From the NCBI GenBank assembly GCA_964500805.1, contig CAZCQH010000027.1, positions 7,419 through 71,418 of the forward strand: 64,000 nt of DNA. Direction: 5' to 3'. A program made the position numbers and the translations under genes. The notes beneath the pieces were generated by a model, which was given only the letters and a program-made list of their open reading frames with translations, was not told where the DNA came from and ran no database searches. Numbering within the stretch: position 1 is the first letter of the stretch; each line of letters opens with the position of its first letter. Source of the stretch: Ga0077555 sp964500805 (lineage in GTDB: Bacteria > Pseudomonadota > Alphaproteobacteria > Rhizobiales > Hyphomicrobiaceae). Positions 1-8,697 of this stretch are shown here, piece by piece.

Positions 1-273
1 TCATGTGGGCGACGGGGCAGGCGGGTTATAGTTCGGCCGGACCCGGGAGTAAAAGCGCCGTTTTGCTCGCCAGCCACCCCGAGGCTCCTCGCTTGGTTCG
101 CCTGATCGGGCGCTGGGTGGCGGTTTGTCGCGGATGCGGGTGCCGTTTGGGCTCGACTTCGGCACCGGGAGCGGTGCTTAGCCGGTTGACGGCAAGATGC
201 GAGGATGCGCATCAGGCTGAGCGTGCAAAGTACAGGACGGACGCCGTCGCGTACCGCCGACGAGGAACGACCG

Positions 274-1692
274 ATGAGCAATCCACCAGCTGCAGACCAT
301 GCAACATCGGGCACGCACAAGGGCATCGCCCGCCGCGCCGGCACGCTGCTGCTCGCCGCGGCCGTTGGATCGGCATCGCTGGCTGCACCGGCCGGCGCCC
401 AAGGCCTGAGCTTCATTCGCGATACCGAGATCGAGAACCTGCTGAAGGACTACGCGCGCCCGATTTTCAAGGCGGCGGGACTCGGTACGCAAGGCATTGC
501 CATGCGAATCGTGAAGCACGACAGCTTCAACGCCTTCGTGCTCGATGGACGCAACGTGTTCGTCCACACCGGCGCCCTGCAGCAATCGGAAACGCCCAAC
601 CAGATCATCGGCGTGATCGCGCACGAGACGGGGCACATCGCGGGCGGACACCTGTCCCAGCTGCGCGAGCGGATTGCCCGCGACCAGACCAAAGCATTGC
701 TCATTCAGCTGCTCGGCATCGGCATGATCGTCGCTGGCGGTGCGACGGGTGCCGGCCGCGAGACGACGGGCGCCGGCATGGGCACGATCGCCGGCGGCAA
801 CGAGATTCTGATGCGCTCACTGCTGGCTGATCGCCGGGCGCAGGAATCAGCGGCGGATCAGGCCGGGATGAAATACCTGACAGCGACCAAGCAGTCGGGC
901 AAGGGCATGGTCGAGACCTTCGAGCGGTTCGCACAGCAAGAGTACATTTCAGCCTCCGGCGCCACGCAGGACGCCTTCGCCCGCAGCCATCCGGTCGCGG
1001 CGAACCGTATCGCGCAGCTGCGGGAGGCCGTCGCGAAAAGCCCCTACGCCAATGAGAAGGACTCGCCGGCGCTGCAGCTGCGGCATGACCTCGTCAGGGC
1101 GAAGATCGCTGGCTATCTCGAGCGGCCGGGTGTGGTGCAGAACCGCTATCGCCCGGCCGACACCAGCCTGCCGGCGCGCTATGCCCGGGCGATTTCGAAG
1201 TACTTCCAAAACGGCCTCGATGCCGCGATGCCGGAGATCGATGCGCTGATCAAGGACCAGCCGCAGAACCCCTACTTCCACGAGGTCAAGGGCGACCTGA
1301 TGTTCCGCTCGGGCAAGGCGCGCGAGTCGATCCCGCACTTCCGGCAGGCGATCAAGCTGCTCAACGGCGATGCCCCACAGATCAGCGTGCGGCTGGCCCA
1401 GGCACTCGATGCCAGCAACGATCCGGCCTTTGCCGAGGAGACGATCAAGCTTGCCCGCCAAGCAATCATCACCGACCCCGACCCGCAAGCCTATCGCATT
1501 TTGGCCAACAACTACTATAAGAAGGGCCTCACTCCGCAGGCTGATCTCGCGATCGCGGAGGCACACTTCCTTGAAGGTGATATCAAGAAGGCGCAAATCT
1601 TCGCCAAGCGTTCGCAGGCCGGATTGAAGTCCGGCTCGCCCGAGTCGCTGCGCGCTGGCGACATCGTGAATTTCAAGATTCCCCAGGGCTAG
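274..1692 (+). CDS. exported M48 family metalloprotease with TPR repeats
   Basis: Predicted periplasmic zinc protease of the BepA/LoiP-like M48 group, which acts in outer-membrane and envelope protein quality control. The 472-residue product starts at an ATG preceded by GAGGA. A signal peptide or anchor spans about residues 18-43 and ends in AGAQ. The zinc motif HETGH is at 117-121, and the third ligand is probably Glu191 in RAQESAADQ. The helical C-terminal half (about 300-440) has TPR-like spacing. The next gene is an exported DsbA-like protein 34 bp downstream, so the two may form an envelope-quality operon. The family is clear; the exact substrate is not known from sequence. Confidence 0.9.
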   Translation: MSNPPAADHATSGTHKGIARRAGTLLLAAAVGSASLAAPAGAQGLSFIRDTEIENLLKDYARPIFKAAGLGTQGIAMRIVKHDSFNAFVLDGRNVFVHTGALQQSETPNQIIGVIAHETGHIAGGHLSQLRERIARDQTKALLIQLLGIGMIVAGGATGAGRETTGAGMGTIAGGNEILMRSLLADRRAQESAADQAGMKYLTATKQSGKGMVETFERFAQQEYISASGATQDAFARSHPVAANRIAQLREAVAKSPYANEKDSPALQLRHDLVRAKIAGYLERPGVVQNRYRPADTSLPARYARAISKYFQNGLDAAMPEIDALIKDQPQNPYFHEVKGDLMFRSGKARESIPHFRQAIKLLNGDAPQISVRLAQALDASNDPAFAEETIKLARQAIITDPDPQAYRILANNYYKKGLTPQADLAIAEAHFLEGDIKKAQIFAKRSQAGLKSGSPESLRAGDIVNFKIPQG

Positions 1693-1726
1693 CTATAAAG
1701 CGGCACCCCAACCGGACAGAGGTCCC

Positions 1727-2596
1727 ATGTATCGACGACTGAAGCGCCCTCCTTCACCCGCCCGCCGCCACATGTCTGCTGCCGTCACGCTGCTTGCCGT
1801 GGGGACTGTGACTGCCGGAGCGATCGTGCTCGGCACGGCCGCCGTTTCCGACGTCCGCGCTCAGGCGCCGGCTGCATCAGCCCCAGCGCCGGCGCCGGCC
1901 GCCACCCCCTTCACGCCGGAGCAGAAGGCTGCCATCGAGAAGATCGTGAAGGAGTACTTCCTGAACAACCCTGAGGCGTTCCTGGAAATCCAGACTGCCC
2001 TCGAGGCCAAGATGGAGAAGATCCAGGCCGACAAGCTGAAAGCGGCTCTGAAGGAGAACGCGCAGGATATTTTCAAGCGTCCGAATGCGCCGATCGCCGG
2101 CAATCCGAACGGTGATATCACGGTTGTCGAGTTCTTCGATTACAACTGCGGCTACTGCAAGCGCGCCTTCGGTGACCTCGCCAAGTTGATCGAAAAGGAC
2201 AGCAAGATCAAAGTGGTCTTCAAGGAGCTGCCAATCCTCTCCAAGGGTTCGGAAGAAGCCGCGCGGGTGGCATTGGCGGCCAAGGCGCAGGGCAAATACT
2301 GGGAAGTGCACCGGGCGCTGCTGAATCTACGCGGTGAGCTCAACGAGCAGACGGCGCTGAAGGCGATCGAGAAGCTCCCGGGTCTGGATATGGCCAAGCT
2401 CAAGAAGGACATGGACTCCGCCGAGGTGAAGGGCGAGATCGCTTTCGTGCGTGACCTTGCCCAGAAGATGGGAATTCAGGGCACGCCGCATTTTCTGGTT
2501 GGCGACCGGGCGATTCCCGGTGCGCCCCAAAATCTGCTCGAGCAGATCAACGGCCACGTGGCCGAGCTTCGCAAGTCCGGCTGCTCGGTTTGCTGA
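1727..2596 (+). CDS. DsbA family thiol:disulfide oxidoreductase, exported
   Basis: Thioredoxin-fold periplasmic disulfide oxidoreductase of the Com1/DsbA type, 289 residues. An N-terminal hydrophobic signal segment (about 16-45) is followed by an Ala/Pro-rich linker and a helical DsbA N-terminal extension. The active site is CGYC at 141-144, inside the stretch FFDYNCGYCK. The GTPHF segment near 254 supplies the expected cis-proline. The ATG has AGAGGT upstream. An odd detail is the extreme C-terminus, which ends in CSVC, a second Cys pair not needed for the fold. It follows the M48 protease closely and precedes accB after a 213-bp gap. Confidence 0.9.
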   Translation: MYRRLKRPPSPARRHMSAAVTLLAVGTVTAGAIVLGTAAVSDVRAQAPAASAPAPAPAATPFTPEQKAAIEKIVKEYFLNNPEAFLEIQTALEAKMEKIQADKLKAALKENAQDIFKRPNAPIAGNPNGDITVVEFFDYNCGYCKRAFGDLAKLIEKDSKIKVVFKELPILSKGSEEAARVALAAKAQGKYWEVHRALLNLRGELNEQTALKAIEKLPGLDMAKLKKDMDSAEVKGEIAFVRDLAQKMGIQGTPHFLVGDRAIPGAPQNLLEQINGHVAELRKSGCSVC

Positions 2597-2809
2597 TCGT
2601 GGATGGGTGACCAACAGGCCGATTGCCGCTCCACCTTTCGCAGGTGCGGGAAAGCTGCTAGACGGCAGCAGGTTGTATGGGACCTGCAGCCGTTGCCTGC
2701 AGGTCCTGAATGGTGTCCAGCGATGCGCGGTTCCGCCCGTGAGCGGTAACGTCCGGGGTGAGCATCGTGGACTGCCGCAGGGTCGGGGATCGAGTTTCCA
2801 GGCGAGCGC

Positions 2810-3307
2810 ATGGCCAAAGACAGCAAAGACAAAGACGGCATCGACCGCGGGCTGATCCGCGACCTGGCCGGCCTGCTGAACGAGACGGGTCTTTCGGAAA
2901 TCGAGATCGAGCGCGACGGGCTGAAGGTGCGGGTGGCCCGCCAGATCACCGTGCAGGCGACCGCGGCCGCCGCGCCTCTTGCTGTTGCCGGGGCGCCGGC
3001 GCGAGCTGCCGTTGCCGCGCCGCAGCCAGGTCCACCGCCGTCTGCTCCATCGGGGCCTGATTACTCCAGCCATCCGGGCTGCGTGAAATCGCCGATGGTC
3101 GGCACCGCTTATCGTGCGCCTGAGCCCGGCGCCCCCACCTTCATCGAGGTCGGCGCCCGCGTCAGCCAGGGCCAGACGCTGCTGATCATCGAAGCCATGA
3201 AGACGATGAACCACATTCCGGCGCCCAAGGCCGGCACGGTCACGCAAATCCTGATCGAGAACGGTCAGCCGGTCGAGTTCGGCGAGCCGCTGGTCGTCAT
3301 AGAATGA
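2810..3307 (+). CDS. accB: acetyl-CoA carboxylase biotin carboxyl carrier protein
   Basis: Biotin carrier subunit of bacterial acetyl-CoA carboxylase, the first step of fatty acid synthesis. Its 165 residues match the usual AccB length. An N-terminal helical domain is followed by an Ala/Pro linker (about 49-85) and a biotinyl domain (about 88-165). The biotinylation motif EAMKTMN places the modified lysine at residue 131. AccC follows 88 bp downstream in the standard accBC order. The gap between them is filled by an unusually long G-rich/C-rich inverted repeat, annotated separately. Confidence 0.96.
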   Translation: MAKDSKDKDGIDRGLIRDLAGLLNETGLSEIEIERDGLKVRVARQITVQATAAAAPLAVAGAPARAAVAAPQPGPPPSAPSGPDYSSHPGCVKSPMVGTAYRAPEPGAPTFIEVGARVSQGQTLLIIEAMKTMNHIPAPKAGTVTQILIENGQPVEFGEPLVVIE

Positions 3308-3309
3308 AA

Positions 3310-3385
3310 GGGAGGGAGTAGGGAGTGGGGAGTAGGGAGTTGGGAAAAATGACATCCTACTCCCTGCTGCCTACTCCCTATTCCC
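3310..3385 (+). repeat. long imperfect hairpin of GGGAGTA heptads between accB and accC
   Basis: The accB-accC gap holds a purine strand of repeated GGGAGTA/GGGAGTG heptads (3310-3344). After a short AT-rich loop comes a complementary pyrimidine strand of TACTCCC-type heptads (3355-3385). About 26 of 31 positions can pair, some mismatches being G-T wobbles. It starts 3 nt after the accB stop and ends 10 nt before the accC start, so an accBC transcript would carry it in the intercistronic region. It could attenuate transcription, protect mRNA ends or be a dispersed repeat. There is no U-tract, so it is not a standard terminator. Confidence 0.75.
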
Positions 3386-3395
3386 TGCGAAGCCC

Positions 3396-4739
3396 ATGTT
3401 CGACAAGGTCCTGATCGCGAACCGAGGCGAGATCGCGCTCCGCATCCAGCGGGCGTGCAAGGAGTTCGGCATCGCGACCGTCGCTGTGCATTCGACCGCC
3501 GACGCCGATGCCATGCACGTGAAGCTCGCCGATGAGAGCGTGTGCATCGGCCCGCCGCCCGCCGCCGAGAGCTACCTCAACATCCCCCGCCTGCTGGCCG
3601 CCTGCGAGATCACCGGCGCCGACGCCATCCACCCGGGCTACGGTTTCCTCTCCGAGAACGCGCGCTTCGCCGAGATCCTTGAGGAGCACGGCATCACCTT
3701 CATCGGCCCCACCTCCGAGCACATCCGGATCATGGGCGACAAGATCGAGGCCAAGGAGACGGCGAAGCGGCTCGGCATTCCCGTGGTGCCCGGCTCCGAT
3801 GGCGCTGTCACCAACGAGGCGCAGGCTCTGAAGGTCGCGAAGGCCATGGGCTTTCCCGTGCTGATCAAGGCCGCGGCTGGCGGTGGCGGGCGCGGCATGA
3901 AGGTTGCGCGGTCAGCCGAAGATCTGGACATGGCGCTGAAGACCGCGCGCGCCGAGGCCAAGGCCGCGTTCGGCGACGACAGCGTCTACATCGAGAAGTA
4001 TCTCACCCACCCGCGCCACATCGAGATCCAGGTGTTCGGCGACGGCAAGGGCAACGCGATTCACCTCGGCGAGCGCGATTGCTCATTGCAGCGGCGCCAT
4101 CAAAAGGTGCTCGAGGAAGCGCCGTCGCCTGCGCTCAATGCAGAGATCCGCAACAAGATCGGCAGTACCGTGGCGCGCGCGATGCAAAAGATCAAGTACC
4201 GCGGCGCCGGCACCGTCGAGTTCCTCTACCAGGATGGCGAGTTCTATTTCATCGAGATGAACACGCGGCTGCAGGTCGAGCATCCGGTCACCGAGATGAT
4301 CACCGGGCTCGATCTGGTGCTGGAGCAAATCCGCGTCGCGGCCGGCAACCCACTGTCCGTGAAGCAGGAGGAGGTGACCTTCTCCGGCCATGCTATCGAG
4401 TGCCGCATCTGCGCGGAGAACCCGAAGACGTTCCGCCCGTCGCCAGGCAAGATCACCTATTGGCATCCGCCGGGTGGGCTCGGAGTGCGCGTCGACTCGG
4501 GCGCCTACCAGGGCTATCGCATTCCGCCGAACTACGACTCGCTCATCGGCAAGCTGATTGTGGCGGGCAAGAACCGCAATGAGTGTCTGATGCGGCTGCG
4601 CCGTTGCCTGTCGGAGTTCGTGATCGACGGCATCGAGACGACGATACCGCTCTTCACTGAGCTGGTCCGGCATCCCGATATTCAGAACGGCACCTACGAC
4701 ATTCACTGGCTCGAGAAGCATCTCGGCATGAAGAGCTGA
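3396..4739 (+). CDS. accC: acetyl-CoA carboxylase biotin carboxylase subunit
   Basis: ATP-grasp biotin carboxylase that carboxylates biotin on AccB using bicarbonate and ATP. The product has 447 residues, the normal AccC length. The N-terminal preATP-grasp domain begins MFDKVLIANRGEIA. The glycine-rich ATP loop GGGGRGMK is at 162-169, and the catalytic EMNTRLQVEHPVTE block lies near 287-300. No strong Shine-Dalgarno precedes the ATG; the upstream hairpin may matter for its translation. cysD follows after 68 bp, so the usual downstream neighbour aat is absent here. Confidence 0.97.
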   Translation: MFDKVLIANRGEIALRIQRACKEFGIATVAVHSTADADAMHVKLADESVCIGPPPAAESYLNIPRLLAACEITGADAIHPGYGFLSENARFAEILEEHGITFIGPTSEHIRIMGDKIEAKETAKRLGIPVVPGSDGAVTNEAQALKVAKAMGFPVLIKAAAGGGGRGMKVARSAEDLDMALKTARAEAKAAFGDDSVYIEKYLTHPRHIEIQVFGDGKGNAIHLGERDCSLQRRHQKVLEEAPSPALNAEIRNKIGSTVARAMQKIKYRGAGTVEFLYQDGEFYFIEMNTRLQVEHPVTEMITGLDLVLEQIRVAAGNPLSVKQEEVTFSGHAIECRICAENPKTFRPSPGKITYWHPPGGLGVRVDSGAYQGYRIPPNYDSLIGKLIVAGKNRNECLMRLRRCLSEFVIDGIETTIPLFTELVRHPDIQNGTYDIHWLEKHLGMKS

Positions 4740-4807
4740 TCACGGCTACGCGCCGATCGCTTGAACGCTTTCGCCCTTACACGGCGACCGGCAGGGGGCC
4801 GGATTCT

Positions 4808-5713
4808 ATGACTGAGCAGGTCTCGCATCTCGATGTTCTCGAAGCGGAGAGCATCCACATTTTCCGCGAGGCGGCCGCGCAGTTCAGGAAGCCCGTGCTG
4901 CTCTATTCCATTGGCAAGGACTCGACCGTTCTCCTGCACCTGGCCCGCAAGGCGTTCTTTCCGCAGAAGCCGCCGTTTCCCCTGCTCCACATCGACACGA
5001 CCTGGAAGTTTCGTGACATGATCGCGTTCCGCGATCGTACCGCGCGCGAGCTTGGTCTCGAGCTGCTGGTCCATACCAACACCGACGGCCAGCGGCGCGG
5101 CATCGATCCGATCAACTATGCGCCGTCGCTCTACACTGACGTGATGAAGACGCAGGCCTTGAAGCAGGCGCTCGATTTGCACGGCTTCGATGCGGCCTTC
5201 GGCGGCGCGCGGCGCGACGAGGAAGCCTCCCGTGCCAAGGAGCGCGTGTTCTCGTTCCGCTCGCCCGGTCATCGCTGGGACCCGCGAAAGCAGCGGCCCG
5301 AGATGTGGCGGCTCCTGAATGGACGTCTCGGCACCGGCGAGAGCGTGCGCGTCTTCCCGCTGTCGAACTGGACCGAGCGCGATGTGTGGCGCTACGTGCT
5401 GCGCGAGAAGCTGGACGTGGTGCCGCTCTACATGGCCGCGGAGCGTCCGACCATCACACGCAACGGGCAGATCCTGGTGCTCGACGACGATCGCCTGCCG
5501 CTGAAGCCTGGCGAGCGGATGGAAGCGCGCATGGTGCGCTTCCGCACGCTCGGTTGTTGGCCATTGACGGCGGCAGTCGTCTCGCGCGCGACTGACATCG
5601 AGAGCGTTGTCATCGAGACGCTCTCCGCTACCTCCTCCGAGCGCCAGGGCCGTTTGATCGACCACGATCAGGCCGGCGCCATGGAGAAGAAGAAGCAGGA
5701 CGGCTATTTTTGA
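4808..5713 (+). CDS. cysD: sulfate adenylyltransferase subunit CysD
   Basis: Small subunit of ATP sulfurylase, which makes adenosine 5'-phosphosulfate from sulfate and ATP in assimilatory sulfate reduction. The 301 residues match the family length. The PP-loop reads SIGKDST at 34-40, the normal CysD variant of the SGGKDS loop. The C-terminal end runs to a TGATG junction where the stop overlaps the cysN start, so the two are translationally coupled. The APS kinase and APS/PAPS reductase genes are not in this window. Confidence 0.97.
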   Translation: MTEQVSHLDVLEAESIHIFREAAAQFRKPVLLYSIGKDSTVLLHLARKAFFPQKPPFPLLHIDTTWKFRDMIAFRDRTARELGLELLVHTNTDGQRRGIDPINYAPSLYTDVMKTQALKQALDLHGFDAAFGGARRDEEASRAKERVFSFRSPGHRWDPRKQRPEMWRLLNGRLGTGESVRVFPLSNWTERDVWRYVLREKLDVVPLYMAAERPTITRNGQILVLDDDRLPLKPGERMEARMVRFRTLGCWPLTAAVVSRATDIESVVIETLSATSSERQGRLIDHDQAGAMEKKKQDGYF

Positions 5714-7167
5714 TGGCGGGGCGAAGCGAAAAATTCGGGACGGTCACCGGTGCCGCGGTCCTCAACGACCTGACGGGCCTCGTGCACATGCTGACCTGCG
5801 GCTCCGTCGACGACGGCAAGTCGACTCTGATCGGCCGGTTGTTGTGGGACGCCTCCGATCTCCCCGATGATACGCGCGCCAGCATTCAGCGTCAGGCGGG
5901 CCCCGATGGCATCCCTGACGTGAGCCTCCTGCTCGACGGGCTCGTGGCGGAACGCGAGCAGGGCATCACCATCGACATCGCGTGGCGCTATTTCGATGCC
6001 GAGGGGCGGCGCTACGTGGTGATCGACAGCCCGGGGCACGAGCAGTACACGCGCAATATGGCCTCAGGCGCCTCGCACGCCGATGTGGCCATCATGCTGG
6101 TTGATGCCCGCCACGGCGTGAAGCGGCAGACGCGGCGCCATGCGGCGATCCTCGATCTCATCGGGGTGAAGCGGGTGATCCTCGCCGTCAACAAGATGGA
6201 TCTGATCGATTGGTCCGAGCCCCGCTTCCGCGCGATCGAGGAGGACTTCAAGGGCGTGGCGCAGCGCTTTGCGTTCACGGAGGCTATGGCGATCCCGGTG
6301 TCGGCCAAGCTCGGAGACAACGTTGCGCGGCGGTCGGCGAACGCGCCGTGGTACGCGGGGTCGACCTTGCTCGAGGACTTGGCGCAGGTGCCGAGCCGGG
6401 GCGGGATGTCCGGCGGCACTTTCCGCCTGCCGGTACAGACGGTGCTGCGCGGCGGACAGGATTTCCGGGGGCTCGCCGGCACGGTCAGCTCGGGCCGCGT
6501 CGCGGTTGGCGATGTCGTGAGCGACGCGGTGAGCGGGCGCAGCGCTCGGGTGAAGCGCATCGCGACGATGGACCGCGATTTGCAAGCGGCATCGGCGGGG
6601 CAGGCCGTCGTGGTGCAGCTCGACACCGATATCGATGTCGCGCGCGGCGCCATGCTGTCGGGACCGGAGGATCGTGCGCAAGTGGCACGCCAGCTCGATA
6701 CGCGGCTTGTCTGGCTGGCGGACGAGCCGCTCGATCCCTCGCACGGGCTCCTGCTGAGGACGGCGACCGATCTGGTGCCGGTGTCGAGCATCGCCATACG
6801 CGCGCGGCTCGACCTCGAAACGCTCGCGGAGAGCGCGACGGCAACGTGCGGCGTCAATGACATCGTGCTTGCGGATCTGACGCTCAGCCGCGCGGTGGCG
6901 GTCGATCGTTTTGCCAGGAACCGCGAGACGGGCAGCTTCATCCTGGTCGATGCGCTCACCGGAGCGACGCTCGCGGGCGGCGTGATCATGGACGCTTCCG
7001 CCGGCAATGCCGCGACTGCCGAACGCGCTGCGTTTGCGTTGACCACCGACATGCTCGCTCGCGGCGTCTGCGCGGGCCTCGATCCGGCCGACCCCGAGTT
7101 CCGCCGCCGCGCCGAGGAAGTTGCCATCATCCTCCGCGCGGCCGGGATAGCGGTGGAGATGGAGTAG
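5713..7167 (+). CDS. cysN: sulfate adenylyltransferase GTPase subunit CysN
   Basis: EF-Tu-like GTPase that drives APS formation with CysD. The ATG at 5713 overlaps the cysD stop by one base. The G1 loop GSVDDGKST is at 30-38, followed by G3 DSPGHEQY and G4 NKMD, then translation-factor beta-barrel domains. At 484 residues it is a stand-alone CysN: the C-terminal APS kinase domain of CysNC fusions (about 620 residues) is missing, so CysC must be encoded elsewhere. Start, length and coupling agree with a functional cysDN operon. Confidence 0.96.
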   Translation: MAGRSEKFGTVTGAAVLNDLTGLVHMLTCGSVDDGKSTLIGRLLWDASDLPDDTRASIQRQAGPDGIPDVSLLLDGLVAEREQGITIDIAWRYFDAEGRRYVVIDSPGHEQYTRNMASGASHADVAIMLVDARHGVKRQTRRHAAILDLIGVKRVILAVNKMDLIDWSEPRFRAIEEDFKGVAQRFAFTEAMAIPVSAKLGDNVARRSANAPWYAGSTLLEDLAQVPSRGGMSGGTFRLPVQTVLRGGQDFRGLAGTVSSGRVAVGDVVSDAVSGRSARVKRIATMDRDLQAASAGQAVVVQLDTDIDVARGAMLSGPEDRAQVARQLDTRLVWLADEPLDPSHGLLLRTATDLVPVSSIAIRARLDLETLAESATATCGVNDIVLADLTLSRAVAVDRFARNRETGSFILVDALTGATLAGGVIMDASAGNAATAERAAFALTTDMLARGVCAGLDPADPEFRRRAEEVAIILRAAGIAVEME

Positions 7168-7196
7168 CAGGCGATCGGGCTCAGCTTGGCACGATC

Positions 7197-7229
7197 AAAA
7201 AGCCTGACGCCGGCGTGAAAGCCAGCGTC
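7197..7229 (-). terminator. Rho-independent terminator of the DMT transporter gene
   Basis: Read on the minus strand, a 9-bp stem (GACGCTGGC with GCCGGCGTC, one G-T pair) around a 6-nt loop is followed within a few bases by TTTTT at 7201-7197. It lies directly after the stop of the minus-strand EamA gene at 7233. On the plus strand there is no U-tract, so it is not clearly a cysN terminator. Confidence 0.7.
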
Positions 7230-7232
7230 CGC

Positions 7233-8159
7233 TCACACCAGCCGGAACAGCAGGATGCCGCCGAGGATGACGGCGATGCCGGCAAGCTCCAGCGGCAGGA
7301 TCGTCTCCTTGAACCAGAGCCGCGATATCGCCAGCGCGAAGACGATCTGCACTTGCGCGACAGCGGCCACATAGGACGCGTTGGTCAGCGCCGTCGCCAA
7401 AAACCACAGCAGCGTGCCGAGCGCGCTCGCGATGCCGGCGAACCAGCAGAGGCGCAGGTGGCGACCAATCCGCATCAGGCCGTCGCGATCAGTGATGACG
7501 AGCCAAATGCCGATCATCGCGCAAGACATCAGCGTCAGCGCTGCGCCGGCTACCGCCGCGTCAACGGCCGGTCCACCGGGGCTCTTGAGCGTCGCGACGG
7601 CGTCCTTGAGCAGCAGAAACGACACGGCGTTGACGAGTGCAATCAGCAACCCCAGCCGCGTCGATGGCCCGAGCAGCATCGCTCCCAACGATGCCGAGCG
7701 TGATGCTGCGGCAGTTCCCAGATTGAACCGCGCTGCCGAGACGGTGAGCACGCCCGCCACCGTCACCAGAATGGCCACCCACCCCGCGCCCGTGATGATC
7801 TCCGTGAAGAGGATCGTGCCGATCAGCGCCGTCATCACGGCATCGGTCTTCGCCAGCATGGTGCCGACCGCGAAGTTGCCGAGCTGAAAGAGCCGCACCA
7901 TCAGCACCGTTCCGAGGAACTGGCCGAGCGAGCCGAGCGCGGTAAACAGCAGGAATTTCGCGCTCATGGCGGGTAGCGGCACATCTTTCGCCCACAGCAT
8001 GATCGCCGGATAGGCAACGAGCAGCGGCAGCGCGAAGAGCACGCGCGCGTATCCCGTGACCATCACCGGCAGATGCTTGTTGAGCTCCTTCAGCGACGCA
8101 TAGCGCAGCGCCTGAAACAGCGCCGCCGCGACACTCGCCCAGATCCAGAGATAGTCCAT
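7233..8159 (-). CDS. DMT (EamA) family transporter
   Basis: Inner-membrane permease of the drug/metabolite transporter superfamily, 308 residues. About ten hydrophobic helices are arranged as two EamA repeats, and the last one ends LELAGIAVILGGILLFRLV. The start chosen is the ATG of MDYLWIW; the longer upstream reading frame is not membrane-like and runs towards repeat DNA. The substrate cannot be told from sequence, since EamA proteins export amino acids, metabolites or drugs. It converges with cysN and ends at a clear terminator. Confidence 0.88.
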   Translation of the reverse strand: MDYLWIWASVAAALFQALRYASLKELNKHLPVMVTGYARVLFALPLLVAYPAIMLWAKDVPLPAMSAKFLLFTALGSLGQFLGTVLMVRLFQLGNFAVGTMLAKTDAVMTALIGTILFTEIITGAGWVAILVTVAGVLTVSAARFNLGTAAASRSASLGAMLLGPSTRLGLLIALVNAVSFLLLKDAVATLKSPGGPAVDAAVAGAALTLMSCAMIGIWLVITDRDGLMRIGRHLRLCWFAGIASALGTLLWFLATALTNASYVAAVAQVQIVFALAISRLWFKETILPLELAGIAVILGGILLFRLV

Positions 8160-8259
8160 GCGGTGAGTGCCTGTCGGTGATGGGCGTGGCCGGTTTTCTC
8201 TGAGATCGGGGGCGCGTTGTGCGGCGAGCAATGTACGGAACCGCCCGCAAAAAAGCGAT

Positions 8260-8634
8260 GGCCGTAGGTCGGAGTGAGCGGGCCACCGATGGTACGCAAG
8301 GGCACGGCACGTGTTCCCGCGAAGTCCGACAGCTTAGCGCATTGCGGATTTGCGCGAACACGCGCGGCTCCTTGTATCGCTTTCGGCCGTAGGTCGGAGT
8401 GAGCGGGCCACCGATGGTGCGCCAAGGCACGGCGCGTGTTCCCGCGAAGTCCGACAGCTTAGCGCATTGCGGATTTGCGCGAACACGCGCGGCTCCTTGT
8501 ATCGCTTTCGGCCGTAGGTCGGAGTGAGCGGGCCACCGATGGTGCGCCAAGGCACGGCGCGTGTTCCCGCGAAGTCCGACAGCTTAGCGCATTGCGGATT
8601 TGCGCGAACACGCGCAACTGCTTGTATCGCCGAT
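8260..8634. repeat. three tandem copies of a 125-bp unit
   Basis: Units start at 8260, 8385 and 8510, each beginning GGCCGTAGGTCGGAGTGAGC, with an exact 125-bp period. Copies 1 and 2 differ at about four bases (around TGGTACGCAAGG versus TGGTGCGCCAAG). Copy 3 differs from copy 2 near its end. Each unit contains CGAAGTCCGACAGC and internal inverted repeats such as CGCGTGTTC with GAACACGCG. The period is not a multiple of three, so no frame is kept. It fills most of the 538-bp gap between the EamA start and the downstream dehydrogenase, and shares its left part with the element at 29909. Confidence 0.95.
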
Positions 8635-8697
8635 CGAAGCGGCGCAGTGTAGGTCATCAAACGCAGCCCGCACATGCGGCAGCAGAGGAAACGAATC

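Noticed and set aside
8260..8634. Repeat array considered as a CRISPR
   Set aside because: Units are 125 bp with no unique spacers between short repeats, and no cas genes are near.
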